This document shows positions 62,745-64,000 of a stretch of DNA of 64,000 nucleotides, piece after piece. Made by a program: the position numbers and the translations under genes. The stretch comes from Rhynchopus sp. YZ270_cl-10 (Eukaryota; Euglenozoa; Diplonemea; Diplonemida; Diplonemidae). The first letter of the stretch is position 1. Each line of letters begins with the position of its first letter. The notes beneath the pieces are model-generated. The model did not search any database. It worked only from the letters and a program-made list of their open reading frames with translations, and was not told where the DNA came from. The stretch lies in the NCBI GenBank assembly GCA_964035575.1, contig OZ037870.1, positions 496,001-560,000 on the forward strand, given 5' to 3'.

Positions 62745-63765
62745 ATTAAATGAAAATCAGATCGCTTGATTTTCACGCGTGGGTGACTTTTTCACGAGTG
62801 AGGTTTACTTCACGAGCGAAGCGAGTGGAGTAATAGAAACGAGTGAAAAAGTCACCCACAAGTGAAAATCTGCCTGATTTTCATTTAATACGTAATTTTA
62901 TTCAAAATTTGATAAAGTTGAGATGGAAAAAATGGATGAACGTGTGAAGGAGAAAACGTGGTGTGTCATAATAAACCCGTGGTGAGTGGTGTTTGCAAGG
63001 CAGAGGGTGGGTGGGGGGTAGGTGCTACAGAAAAATACCCCCATATTAAAAATACTCCCTGACCCCGTATCATGTAGGTGTTTAAAGTACTATGTGCGAT
63101 GTGAACATCTCACATGTTGGTGCAGAGGAGCTAGGCTGCACTCTTTATGTTCTCTTTGACTCGGACATATGTGCAACACTTCATGTACTCCTTCTCGTGT
63201 GCGGTTGATGAAGCTGTTGCGAGCGTGTTATCCATTGCAGCGTCTGCCTCTTCCTTTATGCTGACCTCCGTGTTCCTCATCACCCACGTCTTCGGCTTCC
63301 TCCCCATAGTTGTTGTGAAGAAACAAGGACACAAAAGTTGTATGCACCGTGTTTTCTACCAATACTATTACTGGGGGGTCAAATAGTAGACCCCCCTGAA
63401 GAGTAGCCCCCTAAGCAAAAATTAGACCACATTACCACAACTACTCAAAACATGAAATCTGTTGCTTTATTGGACTCATCGTGCATTTTTGAGATCTGGA
63501 CATGGGGGTCAGACTCCACTTTAGAGCACCAAAAATAGGGTCAAAAATTTTTTTTGTACGGGGGTGGACTTTTGAATTTGTATGGGAAAAACCACTTTTG
63601 GCCGTGAGCGTGAAATAATGTTACTTTATTTTCACGGCCAGACTTTTTACGGCTAAAATACGTGTAATACTTTATTTCACGCCCGTGAAATAAAGTAAAA
63701 CCTGAAATTACTCGCCCAGCCATTTTTTCCATAGAAACTTTATCAAATTGAATAAAAAAATAAAA
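62745..63765. mobile_element. About 1-kb inverted-repeat element, arms with internal palindromes
   Basis: The left side starts with a 145-bp palindromic block (62745-62889: ATTAAATGAAAATCAG and GTGGGTGACTTTTTCAC with their complements), then TTGATAAAGTT...GGAAAAAATGG. The right side has the complement CCATTTTTTCC...AACTTTATCAA (63720-63757) next to its own palindrome (TTACTTTATTT/AAATAAAGTAA, about 63619-63701). Boundaries are uncertain. A minus-strand ORF lies inside. Confidence 0.55.
63131..63307 (-). CDS. Small basic ORF inside the inverted-repeat element
   Basis: 58 residues, ATG to TAG on the minus strand, beginning MGRKPKTWVMRNTEVSIKEE, polar with many Lys, Glu and Ala. Composition is more protein-like than the opposite frame, which is hydrophobic. 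No family recognised; could be the tail of an element-borne gene. Confidence 0.35.
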   Translation of the reverse strand: MGRKPKTWVMRNTEVSIKEEADAAMDNTLATASSTAHEKEYMKCCTYVRVKENIKSAA

Positions 63766-64000
63766 GAACGTTGGTGTGTCAGACACGGGGTGGGGGGGGG
63801 GGGGGGAGAAATAAAATAGGCATAAAAAGGCCTTCCTGCGATCTCAAAAAAATAAATAAAACAAAACAGAACAAAAACTAAGTCGCGACCCATGATATCC
63901 CGTCTCACCTCGTGGAGTTACCGCAGCACACAGAAACGAGGTCAGGCCTCGGGTTTTTTGGGCAAGTAAGATAAACAAATCGTGGAGCTCATTCTCGGGG

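Noticed and set aside
1-64000. LTR elements or viral fossils
   Set aside because: No long direct terminal repeats flanking a coding interior and no capsid, integrase, polymerase or reverse-transcriptase motifs were recognised.

Overview
The window looks like nuclear DNA of a flagellated, intron-bearing unicellular eukaryote. The evidence is spliced genes with GTATNN...YAG introns, an LC8 dynein light chain, two TRPV-like channels with ankyrin repeats, an N-myristoylation-type small protein and a hAT transposase. TAA, TAG and TGA all end genes, so the standard code is in use. Coding DNA is fairly GC-rich; spacers are full of A, T, C and G homopolymers. I cannot fix the clade.

Layout. 1-8893 is a very homogeneous 241-bp satellite (36 full units and one partial). 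It abuts a hAT-type transposase gene (8940-10901). A single 178-bp piece of the same satellite follows (11872-12049) and runs straight into a second satellite, a 14-bp unit repeated about 395 times (12050-17590). 18.5-41.6 kb is the gene-bearing part, all on the + strand: Mn-type CDF transporter (18560), a small two-exon ORF (21355), a two-exon single-pass membrane protein (23325), LC8 dynein light chain in three exons (25071), a two-exon FCP1/SCP-like phosphatase with a coiled-coil N-terminus (26183), an MGC-type acylated small protein (27579), a tandem pair of TRPV-like channels (29400 and 32365), and a two-exon gene with a 2.6-kb intron and a possible PP1-docking motif (38399). From 41.6 kb to the end I see no confident gene, only exon candidates, small ORFs, degraded coding stretches and repeats.

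Repeats and mobile elements. Elements with terminal inverted repeats, many ending in C or G homopolymers, lie at 20563-20880, 21916-22937, 35524-37137, 45646-46688, 60954-61198 and about 62745-63765. Three of them have long arms, each of which is itself a hairpin.

The most unusual feature is a set of about a dozen short interspersed families (30-140 bp, called SR-A to SR-L here) filling the spacers and the long intron. Several keep the same helices while the paired bases change (UUCG-capped stem in SR-A, GAATG/CATTC versus GGATG/CATCC in SR-B, AAGGTG/CACCTT versus AAGATGA/TCATCTT in SR-C). Nearly every copy I found lies on the + strand, like all the genes. This pattern fits RNA-level selection better than random insertion and is my main candidate for an undescribed system. 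No LTR element, viral fossil, tRNA, rRNA or CRISPR array was recognised.
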